Assembly: GCA_029204225.1 (NCBI GenBank)
Contig: CM055099.1
Span: 61,039,753-61,103,752 of the forward strand
Direction: 5' to 3'
From: Diphasiastrum complanatum
Taxonomy: Eukaryota > Streptophyta > Lycopodiopsida > Lycopodiales > Lycopodiaceae
Length of the DNA: 64,000 bases
Both the position numbers and the translations under genes were made by a program. The notes under the pieces are model-generated. The model searched no databases. It was not told the origin of the DNA and worked only from the letters and a program-made list of their open reading frames with translations. Of this stretch, positions 22,426 to 33,480 are shown piece by piece (positions within the stretch are counted from its first letter, which is position 1; each line of letters opens with the position of its first letter).

Positions 22426-23126
22426 TGTGAAAGTACTGTACTTTAGGACCATAAATGGATCTACAAAAGATCCACAAGAGTGATTGGATGCTTGCTTAAC
22501 AATCTATCAAAAAACTAGACACAAAAAAGTTGATCTAGATTGGCAATTTGACAAACAACAAGCATTAACAATCAAAAGCATTGATAAACATTGAAATCCG
22601 AGCCCACACGTGTGTACTACAGGCTTTAGTACGGCCTTCAACCTGAGAAACAAGTAGAAATTGATTTGGTTTCATTTGGATCACAAAAACTCAATGTACA
22701 TAGTGAACTAGCTTGAGATTGCCAATGAGCTCGAAAATTTTTCTTTTTTCTCACTATGGAGAGCGGGAATACATAGCAAATTCGACTTCCATCTTGAAGT
22801 TAGGTGGATTTCCAGCATGTAATAAGGAAGTTAACTCACTCTCCTTGACCTAAAATAAAACCCTAGTCTATTTCCTAGAGTTATGCTTGGTAGGTAGCTA
22901 GTTGGTCAAATTTTCACCTTAAACTTAGGTGTAGGTCCTATAAAGTAGGGATAACCACCAAATAGACATGACCAACTCTCTTGACTTGACCTAACCTACA
23001 TTAGGATGGATTTCCCATGTGGCATCATGGCCTCACATGTGTGGGACCCACTTGCGTACACAATTTACACTATTCTACATGGTTTTTGATCAAGCTAGAT
23101 TTGCCAATTTTTGGCAATTCTTCACA
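22426..23126 (-). repeat. LTR E: 5' LTR of the outer element
   Basis: It is 701 bp and is followed by the target-site duplication TATAT (23127-23131). It shares the five-T run and other markers with LTR A. The outermost part near the PBS shares substitutions with C and D. Confidence 0.85.
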
Positions 23127-23800
23127 TATATTTTATTGCATTACTTCATGTTTATTATAAATGACAATACTTTATTGCATTGTTTTGTGCACATCATAAA
23201 TTTCATTTAGATTTTTAGATATGATATTGATTGTTGTTTTGAAATCCGACATTGCACATGGTTTTAATTTCTTAGTTGGTTATTACGTCAATCCACATCC
23301 CTAAATTTGACATTGCAATTTTTGAAAAAAAGAACATTGCACATATAAAAGCAATTGCAATATAGCACGATCATTTGCAATAATAATATTTTCATAATAT
23401 GAATCAATGTATTACAAAATTTGTGCTTTAATGTCGCACGAGTATTTCTAAATCTAACATCAACTAAAATTTATGAACCTAATCTACTCGTCGTCGTCGT
23501 GACGTCCAGTCTGCATGAACACAAGTAAACAAACTACATTAATATTTAATGCTTGGGTGTATTAAATTAAATAAAATTGACGTCATGATACAAACCACAT
23601 TAGTATGAAACTGTTTACGAGGTATCTTAATGTTGAGAGCTGTGATCAACTGTCATTAGCCGTAGGCTAGTCTATTAGTCTACTCGTAGGTTTTCTCTCT
23701 CTATTAGGGGTTCAGGGTTTATTTGTACATTTTACATTCTGTATGAGTTAGTGTGATAGAGTGACAGTGCATGTTCTTCTTCCACCTTCTTGTGGTGATT
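23127..23800. other. Gene-free flank of the array
   Basis: AT-rich sequence continues the host DNA interrupted at 11316. A short GTC/CGT run with GACGTCC lies near 23488-23508, reminiscent of the ACGT patch at 10.8-11.1 kb. A segment from about 23640 (pyrimidine-rich, TTTTCTCTCTCT) may be the end of an LTR or the leader of the gag fragment that follows. No PBS is visible. Confidence 0.4.
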
Positions 23801-23809
23801 GCTTATGTA

Positions 23810-24990
23810 TGCAGTTTGGAAATTCAAATTGAAGAACATTTTGATGGAAAAGGAGTTGTGGGAGATTGTGACAGGTGAAGAGACAGTTATTGAAGAAGAT
23901 TAGCGGACATTTGATAAGAGAAAACAGAAAGCCCAGAATGTCATCAACTTATCAGTTAGAGATGCAATTATTCCCTATATTTCAGATTTAGAAGGACCAA
24001 AAGAAGCGTGGGATACATTGAAGACATTGCTTGAAACGACAAATACATCTCGAATATTGTTTCTGAAGACAAAGTTGCATATATTGTAGATGGATGATGG
24101 TGCAACTATTGCCGATCACATACTGAAGATCAAAGAGATCCATGACTAATTAGTAGCAGTTGGAGAGCGAGTACAAGATTGTGAGATCGTGCAATTGACA
24201 TTGAATAGTCTGAGTGAGTCACATCAGATGTTTGTGACGAGTATAGCCACAAGAGAAAATCTTCCAACCTATGAAGAACTAGGTGGATTGCTTTTGCAAG
24301 AAGAACAATGTCAAGAGAACTTGAATCATCGTAACAGGAGCTATGATCAAGCTCTTGTAGTTAGAGGACCAGGTGGAAGATTTGGCCGTGGAAGGTATCA
24401 ATCTAGAGGAGAAAACTCAAGCCGGGGATCATTTCAACAATTTCATGAGCAAGTCAATGATAGTCCGAATTGAGGCAATTGGAATCAAGGTCAAGGTCAA
24501 GGACGCGGCTATTCAAAACAAAGTAAACCTGAAAATTGTAGGTACTGCAACAAACCTGGCCACTGGAAGCGTGAATGTTTCAAGAAATAGAAGGAGATGG
24601 AACAAAGAAAAATTGATGCTATTATTATGAAAACAATTATACTGACCAACATCAATATGATGATGATCAATATGAAGATGATACTGGTGAGAGTTCAAAA
24701 TTGTTCATTACAACATTAATGACAAGTGATGAAGCCAAGGATACATGGTACATTGATAGTGGTGCATCCAAGCACATGACTTCATTTAGAACTCAAGGAA
24801 ATTGACAGTGGTGATGAAGTTGGACAAGCTGATGGCAAATTACAACAAATATATATACACTTGTCAATGCGACAACCAAATTATTTCAAACTTTAAAACA
24901 TTTTGTTCGTGGATGAACCATGTCACCAAAAAGTTTTACTGTGCTATATCTTGGAGTGTTGACCATTATTTGATGACGATGTAGTAATCG
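23810..24990 (+). pseudogene. Copia gag-protease pseudogene of a different lineage
   Basis: The protein signal runs through several frames. It shows VWKFKLKNILMEKELWEIV, PKEAWDTLKTLLETTNTSRI, LVAVGERVQDCEIVQLTLN, and ENLPTYEELGGLLLQEE. A Gly/Arg-rich stretch with GRFGRGRYQSRG follows, then the zinc knuckle CRYCNKPGHWKREC near 24540-24580 and the protease motif DTWYIDSGASKHM near 24745-24780. In-frame stops occur near 23900, 24088, 24150, 24472 and 24588. It differs clearly from the gags at 9-10 kb and 15-22 kb: the Arg/Gly spacer is longer and the knuckle differs. Integrase and RT are missing. Confidence 0.8.
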
Positions 24991-25009
24991 CTCTTTGGAA
25001 TTTGTATCA

Positions 25010-26560
25010 TGTCTTCCTTTGATAATAGAAAAATTAAAACTTGCTATTTCATCATATATAAATTGCAGTCCTTTCTCTTGATATGGATTTTCGTAGCAAT
25101 ATTAGGCAAATGTTTCGTTTTTTAATTTCTAAATTTAGTCACCTCTAGCCAACTACGACATTTCGAAAATAAATCTTTCAAAAACTTGGAGGCAAATTTA
25201 TATATTTTTTCTTCAAATAATGCCATTTTTGTGAAGTCTTTTTCAAGTCTTCAACAAAATAGTGTTTGATGACATTTTTTAAAATTCTTTCATCTTTGAC
25301 TCTTGTGCAAAATTTTTCCAATGACAATTTTTTTTTTCAGATGATCAACATCAAAAGATAGACAAAAATAAAAGGATCCATTGATCAGCCCATCAAAGAA
25401 AAATGACATGTCTTTCTCCTTCAATCCTTGAACATGTCACAATAAATGATCTTTCACAAAAAAAAAAAATAACTTAACTAAATATTAAAGTATAATATTT
25501 TAAATATAATAATAAATAAATAGATAAAACTCACCTAATATAATTGACATCTTAGTTGGATTATTGATAATTTCACCATAATTGTTCCGTAACCTTCCTA
25601 GTCTTCATAGTTGACAGATTTTATTCCATTTCTTTCAATTCTCATATTTCAAATAGACTCAATTGTATATTTTTTTTAAATAACTTTTTAGTAGAACATT
25701 ACTCAACATGTTTCTATAATTCTACACAACATAAATAAAGATACATAAGTTATTCTATAACAATCATTCAAAAAAAAAAACTTTACTAATAGTGATTATT
25801 TGAAATATAAGTGAAGATAAAAAATCTCACCTTCCACTCTTTAAAATCTTGTTCACCTTTTTCGTATAGTTTGAGACGACTCAATAATTTTTACTACATT
25901 TTTGTTTGTAACAACTGCTCCATGTATAAGCTCTTCAACTTTCGCTTTTTTGATATAATAACAAAATCAGCAAGTGAAATCAAATGGCTCAAGATTCATG
26001 ATTTTCAACTTTGATAGTAATTCTTTAAAATATATTCATTTTCAATATTTTTATCTTGTTTGCGCAACAATACTAAAATATTTTTAGCAACCTCGATTGG
26101 GTGCTATCCATCAACCATATAAAAGCGAATATCTGATTTATGTACATCTTTAATTTTTTGTACTTTCACCAATTGAATGAACCATCTTATTTTCTATGAA
26201 ATTGAATAAGATCCCCTGGTGCATATATGATTCTAGGTGTTTGTAAAAAAAAACCAACCATATTATTGCGATACTTCGAATTAAAAGGTCTACAATTGTA
26301 TTGAAGAGGCAAAACACACTTTTCAACTGGTATGTTTGTCGTCGTTTTTATCCCAAGAAGATAACAACGCTCATATTTCATCAGTTTGACTATGGACTTC
26401 TTTTAAAAATCGGGTTCACTTAAATTCAATAGTGTCAAACGTCTTGGTGCAAGCACATCTATGATATTTTCAAGCACCATAGGAGAGTCAGTTCGGAACT
26501 AAAGAAATAAAGTTTGACGGGTTGACATCTATTTCATGCGTAAACATACAAGGCCTTCCC
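25010..26560 (-). pseudogene. Decayed multi-exon gene, possible ParB/DGQHR-like domain (copy 1)
   Basis: This is similar along its length, in opposite orientation, to 29220-30650 (my estimate is roughly three quarters identity). The clearest coding part is 26381-26187 (minus): KYERCYLLGIKTTTNIPVEK, then CVLPLQYNCRPFNSKYRNNM, and IIYAPGDLIQFHRK. After frameshifts, VQKIKDVHKSDIRFYMVDG follows. The order NxRPFN ... IYAPxDPI ... VDGxHxIE resembles the N-terminal part of ParB-like nuclease folds and the DGQHR family. Stops and frameshifts interrupt it throughout. Further downstream, conserved blocks separated by AT-rich stretches look like exons. A Copia-style PBS lies just upstream at 26588. The family assignment rests on short motifs and is uncertain. 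Confidence 0.45.
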
Positions 26561-26587
26561 ATCAAATTTTCGAAATATAAAACCTTA

Positions 26588-26599
26588 GCTCTGATACCA
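26588..26599 (-). promoter_or_regulatory. Primer-binding site-like motif (tRNA-iMet)
   Basis: GCTCTGATACCA is a perfect reverse complement of the Copia PBS. Three bases later TGTGAACCC could begin an LTR running upward from 26603. No second LTR was recognised. It lies just upstream of the decayed gene at 25010-26560. Confidence 0.5.
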
Positions 26600-27269
26600 A
26601 ACTGTGAACCCGAAGGAAAGGTCTCTCCTAAATGTCTAGAGTTTCAATTGAGAATTGGTCCTTAAAATCAAGTCAACAAAATATTCATAAACATATCGCA
26701 AGGAAATACAAAGCTTATCAAAGAAATAATTCCATTCAATCATAAAGCATTCAATCATAAGACATGATGAGGGGTCAAGATTGGGACCCCCCCCCACCAA
26801 AGGATTCTTTTATATTATGCAAAACCAACTGGCCCTCAAACAACAACATATGTAGAGGATAGAACTTTTGGTAATGATTGAATGCATGTAGGATGGCCTT
26901 TTTGCCTTAGATCTTGGATTTCAATCGATACGTGATCTATAGTGTATGAGCCAAGCTTAGGAGATCAATTTCACACATTAGGACATTCCCACGTGTGTGA
27001 ATTTTTACACTAGCAATTGTAATAGTTGATAAAAATTGTCATTGAAAAATTTCAGTGGTGCATAGAAATGGACTTGTTGTTTGGTAAAATGTAATATGAG
27101 CCATGTTTGTTAATTCGTGATAATATTAAAGGAAAGATGAGGACAGTGGGTGTGACTTTAGACTTGAGTGAAACAATTGATGACAAAGGAAGTCCATTAC
27201 TGAAACTTCTTGTGGTATCATAAAAAAACGTCATCATGAATATGAATTTCACATGCGTGGAGTGCCCAT

Positions 27270-28891
27270 TAAGTGTGATTTAAATCTCCAAAGGTGTGTG
27301 GACGCACAATGATCTAGATCAAATTGAGATTCAAGATCTATCTTACTCTCAATGGCAGAAACACACTACTACATGCATTAACTCACTTCCAAAGTACATA
27401 CACACGTGTGAGAAGTGTTGCAAAATAAAAACTAAGTACAAAAACAACCAGCTCTAGAATAGAATGAGTAGTACAATGATACTAGTAGATCCACGAGCTA
27501 ATCCACGAACATGATTGGACCCCATATTTATAACCTCTTAATCCATCTCTCCATTCTATTGGACCATTCTCAAGCATATCTCAAAAACTATTGGACCAAT
27601 GGTACTTCTAGGTCTTAATTCTATTGGACCTCTTGAACTTTGACTTGTCACACATCAAACTAACTAAGGACACTTGTCAAAAACCTATCTAGCTCAAATT
27701 TTTCACTTGTACTTTTGGCCTAATAATGACAAAACAAGTGTCCTTGACTAATTGACCTCTAAAGCCAAAAATGGCCCAATCTACTAATGACACATAAAAG
27801 CTTGACTATGGAACTTTATGAGACCCCTACTACAAACATTTTTAATTTTACAATTCTCCACATGTGGGAACATCCTCCAAACATGTGAGATTCACTCATA
27901 AACTTCTAACATAAAAATACCAAACTAGATTTTTGCCAATTTTTCACACTCCTCAAAAAATAGCTTGGAAAGGTACTAGATCATGAGAAGTTTGTAAAGC
28001 TTTTTGAGTGGATCCTTTGATATACATAAGAAGTGAAGATCAGCCAATGGATCCATCATAGCAACACCCTCACCATATCCATGATAAAATTTCTTTAGTA
28101 AAAAATCATTTGCCAAAAACTTTGAAGATCATTCCACCAATATGCCACTATGTCCATGTGCTTCCTTCATGCTTGATGATGGCCTTTAATTTGAAAGCAC
28201 CGATGGATGCACCATAAATAGAGAAATCCGAGGCTTCCAAGCCTCATAAATAAAAACTAAGTACAAAAACAGCCAACTCTCGGGTAGAGAGAGAATCCAA
28301 TCAATAGCTCTCAGATAGAGAGAGAATGCAAGAAAACACTTAGTCTCAAAATCTCCTTGAACTCAAAATCACTTAACATAGAATGAGTAGTACAATGATA
28401 CTAGTAGATCCACGAGCTAATCCACACTCAAACATGATTGGACCTCATATTTACAACCTCTTAATCATATTGGACATGATGCATCTATCTCTCAATTCTA
28501 TTGGACATTCTCAAGCATATCTCAAATCCTATTGGAACAATGGTACTTCCACCTCTTAATTCTATTGGACCTCTTGAACTTTGACTTGTCACATATCAAA
28601 CTAACTAAAGACACTTGTCAAGAACCTATCTAGCTCGAGTTTTTCACTTGTACTTTTGGCCTAATAATGACAAAACAAGTGTACTTGACTAATTGACCTC
28701 TAAAGCCAAAAATGGCCCAATCTACTAATGACACCTAAAAGCTTGACTATGAAACTTTATGAGACCCCTATAGCCAACATTTTTAATTTATTTTACAATT
28801 CTCCACATGGAAACATCCTCCACACATGTGAGATTCACTCATAAACTTCTAACATAAAAATACCAAGCTAAATTTTTGCCAGTTTTTCACA
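27270..28891 (-). mobile_element. Small truncated LTR element (minus strand)
   Basis: Two direct repeats, about 27420-27948 and 28250-28891, share long stretches: ACTAAGTACAAAAAC, lines with CTATTGGACC, and the ends AATTTTTGCCAATTTTTCACA and a close variant. In element sense both begin TGTGAAAAA. About 300 bp lie between them. On the minus strand these hold a degenerate end of pol and a purine tract (GAGGAG) beside the left repeat. No PBS was found at the inner end of the right repeat. Both are similar to 1896-2420 in the opposite orientation. The outer end near 27270-27420 and a target-site duplication could not be fixed. Confidence 0.55.
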
Positions 28892-29049
28892 ATGAATGTT
28901 TATGTGATGCGAGAATATGTTCATACAATATAGAATTGATGAATCTCACAAAAATAAAAACCATCATGTGCAACTCTGAAATGGAGTTTAGGTTGTGGGA
29001 TTTCAACATTATCTCAGAGTCATATCATAGATGAATTTAGAAACATTCG

Positions 29050-30650
29050 TGATGCACTAAAAAAGAAAGGTTTGACTATTTCAGTTGAAGGCAATAAGAC
29101 ACCAAAATACCAAATTTTGAAAAAAAAAACTTTTTACTAAGTTGAGAAGAAAAAAGAGTGCCATTATGATCGATAATGATATTGTATCAACAAAAAAAAA
29201 ACAAAAAAACAAAATATTTGCAAAGAAAAGTATTTGAAAATATTGTAGATGTGTCCGCACCAAAATTTTTGGCACAAATGGATTCAAGTAGACCCGATTC
29301 TTTAAAGAAGTCCATAGCCAAACTGATGAAATATGAGCGCTGTTATTCTCTTGGGATAAAAACAACGACAAACATATACGTTGAAAAGTGTGTTTGCTAC
29401 CTCTTCAATACAATTGCAAATCTTTCAATTCAAAGTACTACAGTAATATGGTTGCTTTTATTTCATAGACATATGGAATCATATTTGCACCAATTGACCC
29501 AATTCTATTTTGTAAAAAAGAAGATGGTTCAATTCAATTGGTGAAAGTTCAAAAAATTGAGGATATACATAAATTAGATAATCGTTTTTATATAGTTGAT
29601 GGACAACACACAATCGAGCAACTAATTTTTTTTTAGAATTGTTGCGCAAACAAAGTGAAAACATTAAAAATGGACATATTTTAAAGAAATACTACTGAAG
29701 TCGAAATATCTTAAGTCATTAAATTTCACTTGATGAGTATATTGCTATATCAAGAGCGCTTAATGAAATATCAAAAAAGTTGAAGTTAAAGTACTCATAC
29801 ATGGAGTAATTGCTACAAGCAACAATGCAGTAGGAATCATTGGGTCGTCCCCAAAAACATGAAAAATGTGGACAAGCTCATGAAGAGTGGAAGGTACAAT
29901 TTTTTATCTTCACTTATGATTCAAATAATTATTGCTAGTAACATTTTTTTTAAATGATTGTTATAAAAAAATTAATGTATTTTTATTTATGATGTATAAA
30001 AATTTTAGAAGCATGTAATGTTCTGAAAAAAAATAATTCAAAAGAAGTATGCAATTGGATCTATTTGAAGGATGAAAATTGGAAGAAGTGGAAATTTTTT
30101 TTGTTAACTATGGAGGCTAGAAAAGTTACGGAACAATTTCGATGAAATAAACAATAATCCAATTGAGATGTCAATTATATCAGATGAGTGTTATTTATTA
30201 TTATTCTTATATTTAAAATATTATATTATAATAACTAGTTAAGTTTAATTAGTTTGTAAAAGATCATTTATTGCGAACTATTCAAGGATTTAAGGAGAAA
30301 GACATGTCACTTATCTTTTATGGGCTGATCTACGAATCCATTCATTTTTTTTCCATCGATTGGTATTGATCATTTAAAGAAAAAAAAAATTGTCAATGAA
30401 ATTTTTTTGCACAAGAATCAAAGATAAAAAAATTCTTAAAAATGTTATTAAACAATATTTTGTTGAAGACTTGAAAAAAAAACCCCACAAAAATGACAGT
30501 ATTTGGAAGAAAATATAATTTCACCTCTGAATTTTCAAAGATCTATCTTCAACATGTTGTAGTTGGCTAGAATGGCTAAACTTAGAAATAAAAGAACGGA
30601 ACCTTTGTCAGATATTGCTACGAAGACTATCAAAGATATGTATGATTCCG
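29050..30650 (+). pseudogene. Decayed multi-exon gene, possible ParB/DGQHR-like domain (copy 2)
   Basis: This is the plus-strand counterpart of 25010-26560. A frame at 29176-29544 carries KSIAKLMKYERCYSLGIKTT and VEKC. After a frameshift, EDGSIQLVKVQKIEDIHKLD runs into RFYIVDGQHTIEQLI (about 29585-29625), then LLRKQSENIKNGHILKKYY. Lysine-rich sequence (KKKGLTISVEGNKTPKY) precedes it. The last conserved block is 30563-30700 with KLRNKRTEPLSDIATKTIKD and MYDSVHGV. The VDGQH motif is what suggests a ParB/DGQHR-like fold. Many stops and frameshifts are present. The surviving similarity between two old copies marks the parts that were once coding. Confidence 0.45.
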
Positions 30651-30815
30651 TCCATGGTGTCACAATCATTCAAACAAATGACCCTTGGATTGTTCATAGG
30701 ATTGATAAGCTTATCAATATAGATCTGTTTCGCATTACTATACCCTCCATGCATATCACTTTAGGCATTTTTTTATTCCACTTCTTTCTCTAATTTTTTA
30801 TCACATTAGGCGTGA

Positions 30816-30880
30816 CACAGTTGTTACTATCATAACTTCTAGATGTTGCAGGTGTGACACGGTTGTTACAATCATAGATT
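30816..30880 (+). repeat. Short direct repeat
   Basis: Two copies of about 23 bp, GTGACACAGTTGTTAC followed by TATCATA (second copy GTGACACGGTTGTTAC, AATCATA), lie about 40 bp apart. Nothing else is recognised between 30800 and 31300. Confidence 0.5.
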
Positions 30881-31317
30881 TTTCGAATTCTAGATTTTCT
30901 TGTTTGGACAAGTGGGATCACTGGTGGCATCAGGTCAATTCTCTCATCGACGAATGCATCATATCTATGGTGCAGTTTGTATTCCTAGCACTCTTCCCTT
31001 GGGTGCTCAATACTATTATATGCTTATTCCCTTTGAATTGGAGGCCACTTCGATTCCTAAATATTTTGAAAATTGGCATGTATAAAAAAGATATCTTGAT
31101 TTTCAAGAAAAGTTCTACGATAAAATTTATACCTTAGCTTTTGGTTACATTTGTTTTTACTACATAGATTAAAATGAATTTTTAAAAGAAGTTTACTATA
31201 CTCTCATAAGGCATATGGTACTTGAATAAAAATGGAGGAAAACGTTCCTACAATATATTTAACTCCAAAAAGAAAAATAGATATGCATGCTCACAACCTA
31301 ATGATCCAACTTCGATC

Positions 31318-33480
31318 ATGATACATACATTATATTAGAAACTTCTACTAACTTGCATAGAGAAAAACTCGACTCAAAAAGGTTAGGATGTGGTATAAAG
31401 CATGAATAGTTTAAGTTACGTTCACTCAAAAGATTTGTAGTTTTGGAATGATCCTACCATCTATGATTTTCCAAACAACTCGAACTTGGTTCAAGTAGTG
31501 ATGTCTTCTTTTGAAAATCATTTGTATATCATGGCATTTATTAGCAAAGAGTGTGTGCTTCTAGCTCGAACATGGTTTGACTTCGATGACTTGTGTATTC
31601 ACAACAAATCCTTACTGGTTTTTGGTAGAAGAACCTATCTATGTTCACATTCACAATTTATGACTTGAACTACATTTGAGTTAGCAACTCGAACCAAATT
31701 TGAGTTGTAGTTAATCGATGCTAAAAAAGCTTGGTTCAAGTGAAGAGAATCACACAAGCACACACATACTTCACAACTCAAACTTGGTTCGAGTGAAGAA
31801 AATCACACTAACATTTGCCACTATCCAATCATTTACGCTCATTTTTTCACCATTGAATTTTGACAGTTACTGATTGAAGTCAAACCACATTCGAGCTAGA
31901 TACACATTATCTTTGCTATTGAATGTTGCCAATAATAACTCTAAATTTAGAAAGCAAGAAGAACTTGTACAGGAAAGTGCACGATTGCAATAATACTCAC
32001 TGCGACATTGCCTTTGCAATTTGTTGCATGATACATACCAATGTTTACATGTTGGATTCGAACTGGTGGTTCAAACTGGCCGATTCAAAGGTGTGAACCG
32101 CGTTTGAAACAGATAGGCCAAATTCGAACCGTTGAACCGTTTAAATTGGTTTTAGGATTTTTTTTTATGTTTATTGAAATTTGATTTTCTTTTAGGATAA
32201 ACCATAATTCTTAATACATAAACTAAATAATAACCTAGTATTAAGCTAAGTTGGAGTTTGGGAATGTCTGTATTGCGTAAAGCTAGGCATGATCACTGAA
32301 TCATTGTATTAGTATTGTAGACAGTAGACACTTAAGAATTTAATTTTTTCTTCAAACTTTGTTACAATGAATGACAAGTGGAAGCCCGTACTTGTCTCAC
32401 ATTTGAACATAGTAGTGCACAACTCAAACCTTGCTGAAGTTTTAGTTGCACAATCCTTGAACTCGAACCTGATTCAAGTTCAAGTTCGAGTTCAATTTGA
32501 TTTAGGGTTTAGGTTCTAGGTGTAAGTTGGACTTCATAATTTTTGACACTTTATAACTTGAACCTGCTTCAAGTTAAACTGCACTATCTGCTCAATCACT
32601 CTATTATAGTAAATAACATTGTGACAAAACAATGAGCTTTCGATGTAGCAGCACAACTCACTTTAATACTCAAATCTACTTTGAGTTAAGATGCATTGTT
32701 CATTGCATCACTCTATATGGAAGATAACTAACAAACAATGAGCTTTGGATGTAGCACCACAACTCGAACCTATGACGAATTTACTTTGGTATAAGATGAG
32801 TAACATAAGCACTTAATTTATCAAATTATAAGCACTTAGTTCATGTTAAGAGTTAGTATTACATGATAACTTGATTCAACATTACACAGCTCAAACTTGG
32901 TTTTTGTTTCAATTTGGTATCATGTGGTGATATAATTTAAGATTCACAACTATTCTTTTGACACTTTACAACTCAAACCTGGTTCAAATTTCGGTGCACC
33001 ATTTTATCACTCTAAAGTGGTAACAAACACTCATGTTTAGATGTAGCACACTCTTGCAACTCCCACCTTGCATGAGTATAGGTTTAGTACTATATGGCAA
33101 ATTATAGAAAATCAAATTTTTTTACACACAAACTTCACAACACAGCTTGATTCAAGTTACAAATATTGCTTATGGGAGTACCACGACTGAAGTCCACCTA
33201 CACTCCAAAACTCTAAATGGTTTGTGTTAGAAAAACCTATCTATGTTTACATGCACAATTCAGACTTGAACTTGTTTGAGTTAGGAACTCGAACCAAGTT
33301 TGACATGTTTCATGGAATACGCAAAGCTCAAAGTCATACTTCAACATTGCACAACTCCAACCTACTCTGAATTCAATTGGGTACTATATGGTGATTAGGT
33401 TTAATGTGCACTGCTACTAATTTGACACTTTACAACTCGAACCTTGTTTTAGTTAAGCTGCACTATCCATTGTATCAGCT
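31318..33480. repeat. Non-coding block with many variants of an AACTCGAACC palindrome (copy 1)
   Basis: The first 640 bp (31318-31950) repeat at 38428-39110 in the same orientation with scattered differences. Within it, degenerate copies of a palindrome with arms AACTCGAACC and GGTTCGAGTT recur roughly every 50-120 bp (for example near 31478, 31685, 31773, 32460, 32556, 32965, 33290, 33435). The arms often differ by C/T and G/A changes. No reading frame is supported. Confidence 0.65.

Larger units (their letters stand above)
11317..23126 (-). mobile_element. Composite Copia array: self-nested element with a tandem duplication
   Basis: Five LTRs (about 701-703 bp) alternate with four internal segments, all on the minus strand. 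The whole block is flanked by TATAT (11312-11316 and 23127-23131). Inside it, CTCAA occurs at 13038-13042 and 20375-20379, on the outer sides of LTRs B and D. Joining the segment ending at 20375 to the one starting at 13042, minus one CTCAA copy, restores the sequence seen uninterrupted at about 14765-14785. LTRs A and E share markers (five-T run near the outer end, GTAGGTCC, GGATGGATT) that differ from B, C and D (seven-T run, GTGGGTCC, GGATGGGTT). So A and E belong to an outer element, and B and D or C to an inserted copy. The units 16918-19671 and 19672-22425 are exactly 2754 bp each, a later tandem duplication. Confidence 0.85.

Noticed and set aside
11317-23126. CRISPR-like regular array
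   Set aside because: The repeats are 700-bp LTRs with TG...CA ends, PBS and gag. Spacing is set by retroelement structure, not short spacers.
26786-26800. Poly-C run as a structured element
   Set aside because: A single homopolymer with no paired or repeated partner; nothing supports a function.
31440-33480. tRNA genes suggested by repeated GGTTCGA
   Set aside because: No A box, anticodon stem or acceptor stem accompanies the motif. The arms pair with each other as a simple palindrome.
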